In this document: positions 6,754 through 14,626 of the stretch, one piece after another
Layout of the letters: each line of letters begins with the position of its first letter
Numbering within the stretch: position 1 is the first letter of the stretch
Origin: Firmicutes bacterium TM09-10
GTDB taxonomy: Bacteria > Bacillota > Clostridia > Lachnospirales > Lachnospiraceae
DNA: 14,717 bases
Reading direction: 5' to 3'
Assembly: GCA_003481005.1 (NCBI GenBank)
Contig: QUKC01000038.1
Coordinates: 1-14,717, forward strand
Position numbers and translations under genes: made by a program
The notes under the pieces: model-generated
What the model was told of the DNA's origin: nothing
Databases searched by the model: none
Seen by the model: the letters and a program-made list of their open reading frames with translations, nothing else

Positions 6754-7759
6754 CGATTGTTTTGATAACGGTGTTTTTTCTGATTCTCTGGAGAAGCAGA
6801 ATTTGTAATAATGGATATGACGGTTACATGAGTCGTGAACAAACACAAATGATAAATGGTATCTTTATTATTCTTGTGTTCTTGCGGCATTTTAATCAGT
6901 ATGTACAGTTGAACGCTGTAATTGAAGTTCCATTTCTATATCTGAATAAAATTTTTGGACAACTTATTGTTACAACATTTATGTTTTATTCTGGATACGG
7001 AGTAATGACCTCTATAATGAAAGAACATAATTATGTCAATAGGATGCCTAGGAGGCGCATTTTCAAAACCATGCTTCTTTTTGACATAGCAATTTGCTTA
7101 TATGTCGTAATGAATCTGTGCTTAAATATTGAGATGACCTGGAAACAAATTATTTTATCGTTTGTTGGATGGGAAGGCGTTGGAAATAGTACATGGTATA
7201 TATTGGCAATTCTGATGATGTACAGTTTTACTTATGTTGGATTTAGAATTTCACGGAATGATTTAATAAAAGGGTTGCTGATAACAACATTTTTTATTGC
7301 AGGTTACATTCTTGTTATAAGAAAATTTAAAGATAGCCAATATTATAATACTGTGCTTTGCTATGCCTTTGGATTATGGTATGCGATAGCTAAGAAAAAA
7401 ATTGATAATAAAATTTTATATAATAACAATTGGTGGATTGCTTGGGGGGGGCAGCGATTGCTTTCGCAATTTGTGCATACTGTCGTGATGTAAATCTGAT
7501 TTTAAATCAGTTCTATTATTTGCTCTTTGTGTTAGTAATAGTGTTGCTGTCAATGAGAGTCAAATTGGATAGTTTTACACTTTTATGGTGTGGACAGAAT
7601 TTGTTGGGTCTATATATTTTGCAACGAATACCTATGATACTATGCAAGGAGTGGAAACTTACATCGAATATTTATTTGAGTCTTTTTGCGTGCATTATAG
7701 TTACAATAGTTTTAGCAGTTGCTTTTCGTAAATATGTTATTGGAAAGGTGAGAATTTAA
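6750..7759 (+). CDS. Acyltransferase family 3 (membrane O-acetyltransferase), frameshifted at a G8 tract
   Basis: This is a multi-pass membrane protein of the acyltransferase-3 (OafA/WecH-like) type, which O-acetylates surface glycans from the membrane. The N-terminus [14 protein letters not shown] is a membrane segment. The family stretch [19 protein letters not shown] (about residues 31-49) carries the arginine-histidine pair expected at the active region. Further hydrophobic segments follow throughout. At the eight Gs of 7444-7451 the frame ends early (stop 7491-7493, 247 residues). The continuing frame, Gly-Gly-Ala-Ala-Ile-Ala-Phe-Ala and then more membrane segments, runs to TAA 7757-7759. 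Nine Gs would give 336 residues, normal for the family. ATG 6750 is chosen because it forms ATGA with the restored upstream stop and follows AAAGGGG at 6729-6735. An in-frame GTG at 6735 is less likely. Confidence 0.87.
7444..7451 (+). repeat. G8 homopolymer, candidate phase-variation tract 2
   Basis: Eight consecutive Gs lie inside the acyltransferase-3 gene, spanning codons 232-234. In the present length the reading frame is lost and terminates about 40 bases later. Adding one G restores Trp-Gly-Gly-Ala-Ala-Ile-Ala and the full membrane protein. Tract length and the repairing change are the same as in tract 1. Confidence 0.85.
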
Positions 7760-7773
7760 GAAGGTGGATTATT

Positions 7774-8490
7774 ATGAATATAGCTGTAATATTCGCAGGC
7801 GGCGTGGGAAGAAGAATGAATACAAAGGATCGTCCAAAGCAGTTTTTACTTGTGCACGGAAAACCCATTATTGTACACACGATAGAAATATTTGAGCATC
7901 ATCAGGAAATAGATGGAATTATTGTTGTTTGTGTGGAGGATTGGATTCCATATATGCAAGAAATGAAATATAGATATCGATTGGATAAAATTGGTAAGAT
8001 TGTTCCGGGTGGAGAAACTGGACAGTTATCGATTTATAATGGATTGTGTGCCGCTAGAGATGTTTATGGAGTAAATGATAATATTGTCTTAATTCATGAC
8101 GGGGTAAGACCGTTAATAGATGAACGTACAATTTCAGATAATATTCATTGTGTAAAGGAGAATGGTTCGGCTATTACCTGTACATTAGCTAAAGAAACTG
8201 TTGTTCTCGTGGATGAGATGGGAAGGGTGGCGGATGTTCCGAGCAGAAAAAACTCTAGAATGGCTCAGGCACCACAAAGCTTTTGGTTAAAGGACATTTT
8301 GGATGTTGATGAAAGGGCTATTAAAGAAGGACACACAGATATGATTGATTCGTGCACAATGATGCGTGCATATAATCACTCTATATCGGTAGTAGTTGGG
8401 CCTACAGAAAATATCAAGATTACTACGCCTGATGACTTTTATATCTTTCGTGCGTTATATGATGCGAGGGAAAACCAGCAGTTGAACTAA
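7774..8490 (+). CDS. IspD/TarI-like cytidylyltransferase (probable alditol-phosphate cytidylyltransferase)
   Basis: This 238-residue protein joins CMP from CTP to a phosphorylated polyol. The nucleotide-binding opening IFAGGVGRRM (about residues 6-15) with RPKQF (20-24) and the metal-binding HDGVRPL block (about 108-114) are typical of IspD/TarI enzymes. Length is right for a single-domain member. The setting, a TagF-like transferase four genes upstream and an SDR three genes downstream, favours a TarI-like role making a CDP-alditol. The MEP isoprenoid enzyme IspD would not be expected inside a capsule locus. It starts after GAAGGTGG at 7760-7767. D-ribitol-5-phosphate is the default guess; glycerol, arabinitol or mannitol phosphates are possible. 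Confidence 0.85.
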   Translation: MNIAVIFAGGVGRRMNTKDRPKQFLLVHGKPIIVHTIEIFEHHQEIDGIIVVCVEDWIPYMQEMKYRYRLDKIGKIVPGGETGQLSIYNGLCAARDVYGVNDNIVLIHDGVRPLIDERTISDNIHCVKENGSAITCTLAKETVVLVDEMGRVADVPSRKNSRMAQAPQSFWLKDILDVDERAIKEGHTDMIDSCTMMRAYNHSISVVVGPTENIKITTPDDFYIFRALYDARENQQLN

Positions 8491-8519
8491 ACGCGACTAC
8501 GAGGAGGGCAGAATAGACA

Positions 8520-9593
8520 ATGAATTATTATATCGAGGAAATTCAAACATCAGAAGGAGTGCAGAAGACAGCCGGAGTAAAAGCACGAGACGATGCGGAT
8601 TGCATTTTTAAAGAATGTGGCCTTGAAGAATTATTGGTTGAAAATTCTTCAAAAGGGAGAGGTGGAAATTTCGTTATAAGACTAATTTCTCATGCGACAG
8701 TTAACGCAGCATGGAAAAGAACTTTGGAAAAATTAAACAGCGGTGATAAGGTTTTTGTCCAGTTCCCATGTATCGAACACTCTATTTTTCTTTCTAATAC
8801 ATTAAAAAAATTAACAGAAAGAGGCGTGGAAATTGTTCTGTTAATTCATGATTTGGAGCTTTTGAGAATCTCCAAAAGAAAAGATGTTTCTTTGGCCAAG
8901 AGAGTTCGATTGCGTATAGAGGAAAAAAATACATTATTATGTGCGACGAAGATTATTGCGCATAATGATAGTATGAAAAAATTTCTTTCGGATATGGGTG
9001 TCGAGGAGAAAAGAATTAGAGTATTAGAAATTTTTGATTATCTTATACTAGGTTTTTCAGAGGAATCTTTAAGATGCAGTGATAATAAACGGACTGATCC
9101 AATTATTATCGCAGGCAACTTAAGGAAGCACAAAGCAGAATATGCATATCATTTGCCGCAAATTCCAAGATTTAATCTGTACGGCGTAGGTTATGAAACA
9201 ACCCCACAAAGTAATATTGATTATAAGGGTTCATTTAACCCAAATGAACTAGTCTATGCAATGGATGGAAGTTTTGGATTAGTTTGGGATGGGAAATCGG
9301 CGCAAACATGTATGGGAGTATATGGCGACTACTTAAGAATCAATAATCCACACAAGACATCTCTTTATTTAGCAGCGGAGAAGCCAGTTATTATTTGGAA
9401 AGAAGCAGCACTTGCGAATTTTGTCAAACAAAATCATTGTGGTATTTTAATTAGCTCCTTGGACGAAATTGCTGAGGCAATAAAACAATTGTCGGATACA
9501 GAATATAGAAAAATCCAACAATCAACACAGGAAATAGGAAAAAAGGTTCGCAATGGATATTACCTTAAAAAAGCGGTAAAGGATATCCTGTAA
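8520..9593 (+). CDS. Gtf3/WbbI-like glycosyltransferase, probably galactofuranosyltransferase
   Basis: This 357-residue protein resembles the GT-B enzymes annotated as beta-1,6-galactofuranosyltransferase (WbbI) or Gtf3-like. Characteristic features are the central IIIAGNLRKHKAEY (about residues 195-208) and LYGVGYE (about 220-226). The C-terminal donor region GSFGLVWDG (about 250-258) is followed by NNPHKTSLYLAAEKPVIIW (about 275-293). No membrane segment or signal is seen, so it should act on lipid-linked acceptors in the cytoplasm. The glf gene in the same locus provides UDP-galactofuranose, which supports a galactofuranosyl role. It starts after GAGGAGGG at 8501-8508. The specific linkage is inference from family naming. 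Confidence 0.8.
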   Translation: MNYYIEEIQTSEGVQKTAGVKARDDADCIFKECGLEELLVENSSKGRGGNFVIRLISHATVNAAWKRTLEKLNSGDKVFVQFPCIEHSIFLSNTLKKLTERGVEIVLLIHDLELLRISKRKDVSLAKRVRLRIEEKNTLLCATKIIAHNDSMKKFLSDMGVEEKRIRVLEIFDYLILGFSEESLRCSDNKRTDPIIIAGNLRKHKAEYAYHLPQIPRFNLYGVGYETTPQSNIDYKGSFNPNELVYAMDGSFGLVWDGKSAQTCMGVYGDYLRINNPHKTSLYLAAEKPVIIWKEAALANFVKQNHCGILISSLDEIAEAIKQLSDTEYRKIQQSTQEIGKKVRNGYYLKKAVKDIL

Positions 9594-9671
9594 ATGGTGA
9601 TAGTTCGCGTTTATGTACTGTGGATTTTAGCAACAAGATAATCAATGACATTAAGAAAGGTTAGAACTAAT

Positions 9672-10895
9672 GTGAAAATCAAAATAAATAAGCAACAATT
9701 TTTTGAGTGTTTAGTTGCTGTTCTTTTAGTGCTAAACGGACAATCTATGTGGAGTAAGCTAGAAACAGTTCAGGGATGGTTTTCATGGTTAATATTGGGG
9801 ATGCTATGGATTGCGGCGATTGGAATTCTATATTGCTCAAATAGTGGTAAAGTTGAAAAGCAAACAGTTTTCTCTATATTTTTGATTACAGTATATTTAG
9901 CCGTATACATATGTGTTCGTCCAGTGAATTTTAATGGTACACTCCAACTTGTTCTCTCGGTAATTGCAATAAGTATGATTGTCTTTGAAACAAAGGATAT
10001 TTCAGGTATTTTACAATATTATCGAAAGACTATTATAATTATCGCTACCATATCGTTGTTTTTTTGGGTTTTTGGCTCGATGCTTTCATATTTGCAGCCA
10101 AGTAGTGAAATCTATAGCATATGGACTGGAAACGGAGATCATGTATTAGTTAAAAACTATTATTATTTATACTTTCAGCAACAGATGAGTAATATAAAGC
10201 AGATAGATGCAGTGCGTAATATAGCTTTTTTTTGCGAAGCACCCATGGCAGCATTTCACTTTAGTATAGCTTTCTTGATTGAGATGTTCTTCCGAAAAAG
10301 ACCATCAAGGATTAATATTATTATTCTTGTTGTAGCAACGTTGAGTACAATCTCTATAACAGGATATTTGGTATTGCTGGCTGGATTTTCTGCAAAATAT
10401 TTATTATCGAACTCAAAACAAAAGTTTATTCATGCAATCAAGGTTGTTAGTGTTCCCATTGCAATAGGACTGGTTGTATGTATTATGTTATATTTGTATA
10501 ATTTGAAAGCAGATTCGGCTTCAGGATATGCAAGGCTAAATGACTTTGCAGTTGGCTATCAGGTTTGGAAGAAGCATTTTTTATTCGGAGTTGGATATGG
10601 CAATTATGATGAAATAAAGAAAATGATGCCTCTATGGCGCAGTAGTAACACTGGATTTAGTAATTCGATTATGCTGGTAGTAGACTATGGCGGATTATAT
10701 TTTGGAGTGGCGTATTTGTTTTCCATAATCAAGGGCATGATTGGCGCTGTAAAATACAAAAAATACAATAGCCTTAGTTTTCTACTGATTTTTATCTGTA
10801 TTTTTATTGTGACAAATATACCGTTTATATATTTAACGTTGCTTATTGTCTTGTCCCAGCTTGAAAAAACAATGAAGTATAGCGAGGATAATTGA
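9672..10895 (+). CDS. wzy: Wzy-type polysaccharide polymerase
   Basis: This strongly hydrophobic protein of about 407 residues has roughly ten membrane segments, beginning with FFECLVAVLLVLNGQSMWS. It carries a large periplasm-side loop with aromatic residues (LVKNYYYLYFQQQMS) and then NIAFFCEAPMAAFHFSIAF. This layout is typical of O-antigen/capsule polymerases, which share little sequence. The late segment FGVGYGNYDEIKK followed by GFSNSIMLVVDYGG resembles the conserved region near the second catalytic loop. I prefer GTG 9672, supported by AAGAAAGG at 9653-9660. An upstream in-frame ATG at 9645 would add nine residues and has no ribosome binding site. It would polymerise flipped repeat units outside the membrane. 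The call rests on topology, locus and weak motifs. Confidence 0.82.
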   Translation: MKIKINKQQFFECLVAVLLVLNGQSMWSKLETVQGWFSWLILGMLWIAAIGILYCSNSGKVEKQTVFSIFLITVYLAVYICVRPVNFNGTLQLVLSVIAISMIVFETKDISGILQYYRKTIIIIATISLFFWVFGSMLSYLQPSSEIYSIWTGNGDHVLVKNYYYLYFQQQMSNIKQIDAVRNIAFFCEAPMAAFHFSIAFLIEMFFRKRPSRINIIILVVATLSTISITGYLVLLAGFSAKYLLSNSKQKFIHAIKVVSVPIAIGLVVCIMLYLYNLKADSASGYARLNDFAVGYQVWKKHFLFGVGYGNYDEIKKMMPLWRSSNTGFSNSIMLVVDYGGLYFGVAYLFSIIKGMIGAVKYKKYNSLSFLLIFICIFIVTNIPFIYLTLLIVLSQLEKTMKYSEDN

Positions 10896-10908
10896 AGTTG
10901 ATAGAATA

Positions 10909-10951
10909 GGAGGAATTATGTGGTAGTAAATTATTACCATATAACTTAAAC
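10909..10951 (+). promoter_or_regulatory. Displaced ribosome binding site, Met-Trp-stop mini-ORF and hairpin before the SDR gene
   Basis: A perfect AGGAGG-type site (10908-10914) is followed by ATG TGG TAG at 10918-10926, a two-codon reading frame. The gene itself starts only at ATG 10952, which has no ribosome binding site directly upstream. Between them TGGTAGTAA (10921-10929) and TTATTACCA (10931-10939) can pair except for one G-T wobble, forming a small hairpin. Either this is a leader that controls translation, or about 34 bases were inserted between an original ribosome binding site and start. Confidence 0.5.
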
Positions 10952-12013
10952 ATGATAACAAACGATTATATATTGCAAGAAGATTTAGATAATATTGCAA
11001 AAGAACTGAAAATAATCAAAACTTTAAGAAATTCAACGATTTTTATTACCGGTGCAACTGGACTGGTTGGACTGTCTCTTGTACGTGCACTACTTAATTA
11101 TAATGATTTGGATGGTGCAAGTAATAAGATCATAGGGATGGCTCGAAACAGACAAAAAACCAAAGATCTATATAAGGAGTTGTGCAATCGTAAAGACTTA
11201 AAAATAGTTTATGGAGATATACTTGATGAAATTTGTATAACAGAAGATGTCGACTACATTATTCATTGTGCGAGTGTTACCGCATCGAAAATGATGGTCG
11301 AAGAGCCAGTTGAAACGATAATGACAGCGTTGCAAGGAACAAAAAATATATTAGATTTCTCTGTCAAAAAGAAATGTAAATCTTTTGTCTATGTATCTTC
11401 AATGGAAGTATATGGCTCATTTTTTAGTGAGAATAATAATGTAGAAGAAGAGAATATAGGATATTTGGATCCACTTAAGATTAGAAGTAATTATCCTGAG
11501 AGCAAACGCATGTGCGAAAATATGTGTATTGCATATATGGCAGAATATGGTGTTCCTGTAAGAATTGCACGTTTAGCTCAGACATTTGGAGCTGGGATTC
11601 TACCGGGAGAGAATCGTGTGTTTGCACAATTTGCAAGAAGTGTTATCCGAAATGAGAACATTGTATTGCATACAAAAGGTCTTTCAGAAGGAAACTATTG
11701 CTACACAAGCGACACCTGCTTGGCGCTCCTTTTGCTTCTTGAGAAAGGAACAAATGGTGAGGCATATAATATTTCGAATCCTACTACGCATACAACGATT
11801 GCTAATATGGCGTCTATGGTGTGTGATAAAATTGCTGAGAATAAAATTAAAGTTGTTTTTGATGTTCCAGAATCAAATACTTATGGATATGCTGCTGATA
11901 CAAAAATGAGGTTGAACATCGATAAGATGAGAAAACTAGGATGGACTCCGCGAGTGGGGCTTGAAGAAGCGTATAGACGATTGATTGGAAGCATGGTTCA
12001 AACAAATGAGTAA
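10952..12013 (+). CDS. Extended SDR, NAD-dependent epimerase/dehydratase-like
   Basis: This 353-residue protein is an extended short-chain dehydrogenase acting on a nucleotide-activated sugar or polyol. The Rossmann motif GATGLVG (residues 34-40) binds NAD(P). YVSSMEVYG (about 147-155) supplies the catalytic serine, and Y181-x3-K185 (YPESK) is the catalytic pair. ARLAQTFGAG and YCYTSDTCLALLLLL are typical of the C-terminal substrate domain. Its co-occurrence with a TarI-like cytidylyltransferase resembles the paired genes proposed for NDP-polyol synthesis in some pneumococcal capsules. It may therefore reduce or epimerise the CDP-linked alditol precursor, but a plain NDP-hexose epimerase is equally possible. 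No upstream start in frame exists after the TAG at 10907-10909. It overlaps the flippase start by 8 bases. Confidence 0.85.
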   Translation: MITNDYILQEDLDNIAKELKIIKTLRNSTIFITGATGLVGLSLVRALLNYNDLDGASNKIIGMARNRQKTKDLYKELCNRKDLKIVYGDILDEICITEDVDYIIHCASVTASKMMVEEPVETIMTALQGTKNILDFSVKKKCKSFVYVSSMEVYGSFFSENNNVEEENIGYLDPLKIRSNYPESKRMCENMCIAYMAEYGVPVRIARLAQTFGAGILPGENRVFAQFARSVIRNENIVLHTKGLSEGNYCYTSDTCLALLLLLEKGTNGEAYNISNPTTHTTIANMASMVCDKIAENKIKVVFDVPESNTYGYAADTKMRLNIDKMRKLGWTPRVGLEEAYRRLIGSMVQTNE

Positions 12014-13460
12014 AACGAAATCTTTAAAACTTAACTTTATAATGAATACGATTTTAACAATGTCGCAATTCATATTCCCATTAATCACATTTCCTTATGT
12101 ATCCCGTATACTATTGCCTGAGGGAACTGGCAAGGTCTCATTCGCAACCTCAGTGGTATCGTATTTTGCGATGTTCGCGCAATTAGGAATTCCGACTTAT
12201 GGTATTCGGGCTTGTGCAAAGATTCGAGATAATAGGGAAAAGCTTACAAAAACTGTTCAAGAACTTTTCATCATCAATTTCACGATGAGCTTAATTGCAT
12301 ATGTAGCATTGTTTGGTGCGATTGCCCTTGTACCAAGGCTGCAACAGGATAAATCATTGTTTTTGATTGTTAGCCTGACAATTCTGTTTAACGCAATCGG
12401 AATGGAATGGCTCTATAAGGCGTTAGAACAGTATACCTATATAACGATTAGATCCATTATTTTTAAGTTTATTGCTTTAGTAGCGATGTTTGCGCTGATT
12501 CATCAGAAGAGTGACTACGTTATCTATGGAGGAATCTCTATTTTAGCTGCGTCAGCTTCTAATATTTTTAATTTTTTTCATGTACATAAGTATGTTTCGC
12601 TTAAGCCGGTAGGAAACTACAATTTCAAACAACATTTTAATGCTGTTGCAGTATTTTTTGCAATGTCGTGTGCTACGACAATTTATACTCATTTGGATAC
12701 TGTGATGCTTGGTTTTATGACATCGGATGTGGATGTTGGATATTATAATGCAGCTGTGAAAATTAAATCAATTTTGGTTAGCATTGTTACATCATTAGGG
12801 GTAGTATTGTTGCCGCGAGCATCGTATTACGTTGAGCATAATCTTATGGAGGAGTTTTATCGTATCACAAAGAAGGCAACCAACTTTGTTTTTTTAGTGG
12901 CATCGCCGATGATGGTGTATTTTATTATATTTGCAAAAGAAGGTATTTTCTTCTTGTCAGGTTCAGCCTATGCTGGCTCGATTGTTCCAATGCAGATTAT
13001 TATGCCTACATTGCTACTCATTGGACTCACTAATATTATGGGTATCCAGATGTTGGTTCCGCTGGGACGAGAAAAGGCGGTTCTTTATTCGGAAATTGCA
13101 GGCGTTATAGTAGATGTTATTTTAAATGCGCTTTTGATTCCGAGAATGGCTTCTGCCGGTGCCGCAATTGGAACATTAGCTGCTGAGGCAGCAGTATTAA
13201 TGGTGCAGTATATTGTATTAAGAAATGAAATTAAAAATGCATTTAGAAATGTTCATTATGGATCATTGGTAATTGCTTTAGCAACCGCAAGTATATTATC
13301 TGTATTTATAAAACAAACATCGTTTGGTATCTTTACTATGCTGTGCGTATCTGCTGTCGTGTTCTTTGGCGTATACTTTGGAATTTTGACTGTTATGAAA
13401 GAACCACTAGTGATTGATATAGAGAATCAATTATTGAAAAAGATTAAACATAGTAAGTGA
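12006..13460 (+). CDS. wzx: Wzx-type repeat-unit flippase (oligosaccharide translocase)
   Basis: This integral membrane protein of about 484 residues has 12-14 hydrophobic segments, in the MOP/RfbX superfamily. It moves the lipid-linked repeat unit across the membrane before Wzy polymerisation. The N-terminus MSKTKSLKLNFIMNTILTMS leads into PLITFPYVSRILLPEGTGKV, the classic opening of these flippases, followed by LGIPTYGIRACAKIRDN. The central region TIYTHLDTVMLGFM and late VPLGREKAVL are also typical. ATG 12006 lies inside the last codons of the SDR gene, giving an 8-base overlap and probable translational coupling. An in-frame TTG at 11985 would add seven residues and is less likely. It is near full family length with no interruption. 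Confidence 0.9.
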   Translation: MSKTKSLKLNFIMNTILTMSQFIFPLITFPYVSRILLPEGTGKVSFATSVVSYFAMFAQLGIPTYGIRACAKIRDNREKLTKTVQELFIINFTMSLIAYVALFGAIALVPRLQQDKSLFLIVSLTILFNAIGMEWLYKALEQYTYITIRSIIFKFIALVAMFALIHQKSDYVIYGGISILAASASNIFNFFHVHKYVSLKPVGNYNFKQHFNAVAVFFAMSCATTIYTHLDTVMLGFMTSDVDVGYYNAAVKIKSILVSIVTSLGVVLLPRASYYVEHNLMEEFYRITKKATNFVFLVASPMMVYFIIFAKEGIFFLSGSAYAGSIVPMQIIMPTLLLIGLTNIMGIQMLVPLGREKAVLYSEIAGVIVDVILNALLIPRMASAGAAIGTLAAEAAVLMVQYIVLRNEIKNAFRNVHYGSLVIALATASILSVFIKQTSFGIFTMLCVSAVVFFGVYFGILTVMKEPLVIDIENQLLKKIKHSK

Positions 13461-13474
13461 GGGAAGGGAAAAAG

Positions 13475-14584
13475 ATGTACGATTATTTAGTAGTAGGCTC
13501 CGGTCTTTACGGAGCGATTTTTGCACACGAAGCAAAAACACATGGTAAGTCTGTTTTGGTAGCGGATAAGCGCCCAAATATTGCAGGCAACATTTACACA
13601 GAAAATATCGAGGGTATCAATGTCCATAAGTATGGTGCACATATCTTCCACACCAACAAAAAAAAGGTCTGGAATTACGTCACCCAGTTTGCCGAGTTCA
13701 ACCGCTTTACCAACTCGCCGGTTGCCAACTATAAGGGTGAGCTGTATTCGTTGCCCTTTAATATGTATACCTTTAATAAGATGTGGGGTGTTGTGACACC
13801 TGAGGAAGCCGCTGCGAAGATTGAAGAACAGCGTAAAGAAATTACTGGTGAGCCGAAGAATCTGGAGGAGCAGGCAATCTCCCTTGTCGGCCGCGACATC
13901 TATGAAAAGCTCATCAAAGGCTACACCGAGAAGCAGTGGGGTCGCGATTGCAAGGATCTGCCCGCCTTCATCATCAAGCGCCTGCCTGTTCGGCTGACTT
14001 TTGATAATAACTACTTCAATGCACTTTATCAGGGAATTCCGATTGGTGGATATACCAAGATGATCGAAAATATCTTGGATGGCATTGAGATTCGGTTGAA
14101 TACAGACTATCTGGAGAACAAAGCTGAGTTGGATGCATTGGCTGATAAGGTTGTATACACTGGGCCGATTGATGCTTACTTCGACTATAAGTTGGGTACG
14201 CTGGAATATCGTTCTGTCCGTTTTGAAACGGAGACTTTGGATAAATCGAACTTCCAGGGCAATGCTGCAGTGAACTACACTGACCGTGAAACGCCGTGGA
14301 CTCGTATTATTGAACACAAATGGTTTGAGTTCGGTAAGGATGAGAACGGTAATGAGTTGCCTAAGACAATCATCAGCCGTGAGTACAGCAGTGAATGGAA
14401 AACGGGTGATGAGCCGTATTATCCGGTTAATGATGCTAAGAATGGCTTGCTTTATTCTGAATATAAGAAGCTGGCGGATGCAGAGGAGCATGTAATCTTC
14501 GGCGGTCGACTTGGTGAGTATAAGTACTACGACATGGATCAGGTAATTGCAGCTGTACTGGATAGATGCGAAAAAGAATTTTAA
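13475..14584 (+). CDS. glf: UDP-galactopyranose mutase
   Basis: This 369-residue flavoenzyme interconverts UDP-galactopyranose and UDP-galactofuranose in the cytoplasm. The N-terminal FAD-binding motif VVGSGLYGAIFA (about residues 6-17) is followed by HKYGAHIFHT (about 52-61). Also present are the active-site stretch YTEKQWGRD (about 151-159) and the late GGRLGEYKYYDMDQ, which completes FAD binding. Length is standard. ATG 13475 follows GGGAAGGG at 13461-13468; an in-frame GTG at 13457 overlapping the flippase stop is less likely. Codon use is visibly GC-richer than the preceding genes: 32 G/C of 60 at 13861-13920 against 17 of 60 at 5281-5340. It supplies the donor for the Gtf3/WbbI-like transferase. 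Confidence 0.97.
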   Translation: MYDYLVVGSGLYGAIFAHEAKTHGKSVLVADKRPNIAGNIYTENIEGINVHKYGAHIFHTNKKKVWNYVTQFAEFNRFTNSPVANYKGELYSLPFNMYTFNKMWGVVTPEEAAAKIEEQRKEITGEPKNLEEQAISLVGRDIYEKLIKGYTEKQWGRDCKDLPAFIIKRLPVRLTFDNNYFNALYQGIPIGGYTKMIENILDGIEIRLNTDYLENKAELDALADKVVYTGPIDAYFDYKLGTLEYRSVRFETETLDKSNFQGNAAVNYTDRETPWTRIIEHKWFEFGKDENGNELPKTIISREYSSEWKTGDEPYYPVNDAKNGLLYSEYKKLADAEEHVIFGGRLGEYKYYDMDQVIAAVLDRCEKEF

Positions 14585-14626
14585 CAGAGAGAAAAGAAAA
14601 AAGATGAACACAACATTACTTATCAT
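13487..14626. other. End of the visible operon, no clear terminator
   Basis: Only glf and the start of the next gene occupy this stretch. The glf-to-next spacing is 19 bases with a purine-rich ribosome binding region (GAGAGAAAAGAAAAAAG), so transcription probably continues. No GC-rich hairpin followed by a T-run is visible after glf. The long minus-strand frame over glf has no recognisable protein character and is taken as a shadow. Confidence 0.4.

Noticed and set aside
9594..9641. 15-codon hydrophobic mini-ORF (MVIVRVYVLWILATR) between the Gtf3-like gene and wzy
   Set aside because: Weak ribosome binding context and no conservation evidence; such a frame easily occurs by chance in a short gap.
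10226..10233. T8 run in wzy as a further phase-variation tract
   Set aside because: The gene is intact in frame and runs of seven or eight A/T are common in this AT-rich stretch, so it is not an outlier like the G8 tracts.
13658..13665. A8 run in glf as a switch
   Set aside because: The frame is intact (Asn-Lys-Lys-Lys-Val) and A-runs are unremarkable here; useful only as evidence that homopolymers are not generally miscalled.
13487..14626. 379-codon minus-strand frame opposite glf
   Set aside because: It lies entirely over a clearly conserved gene and its translation resembles no protein family; an antisense shadow created by glf codon use.
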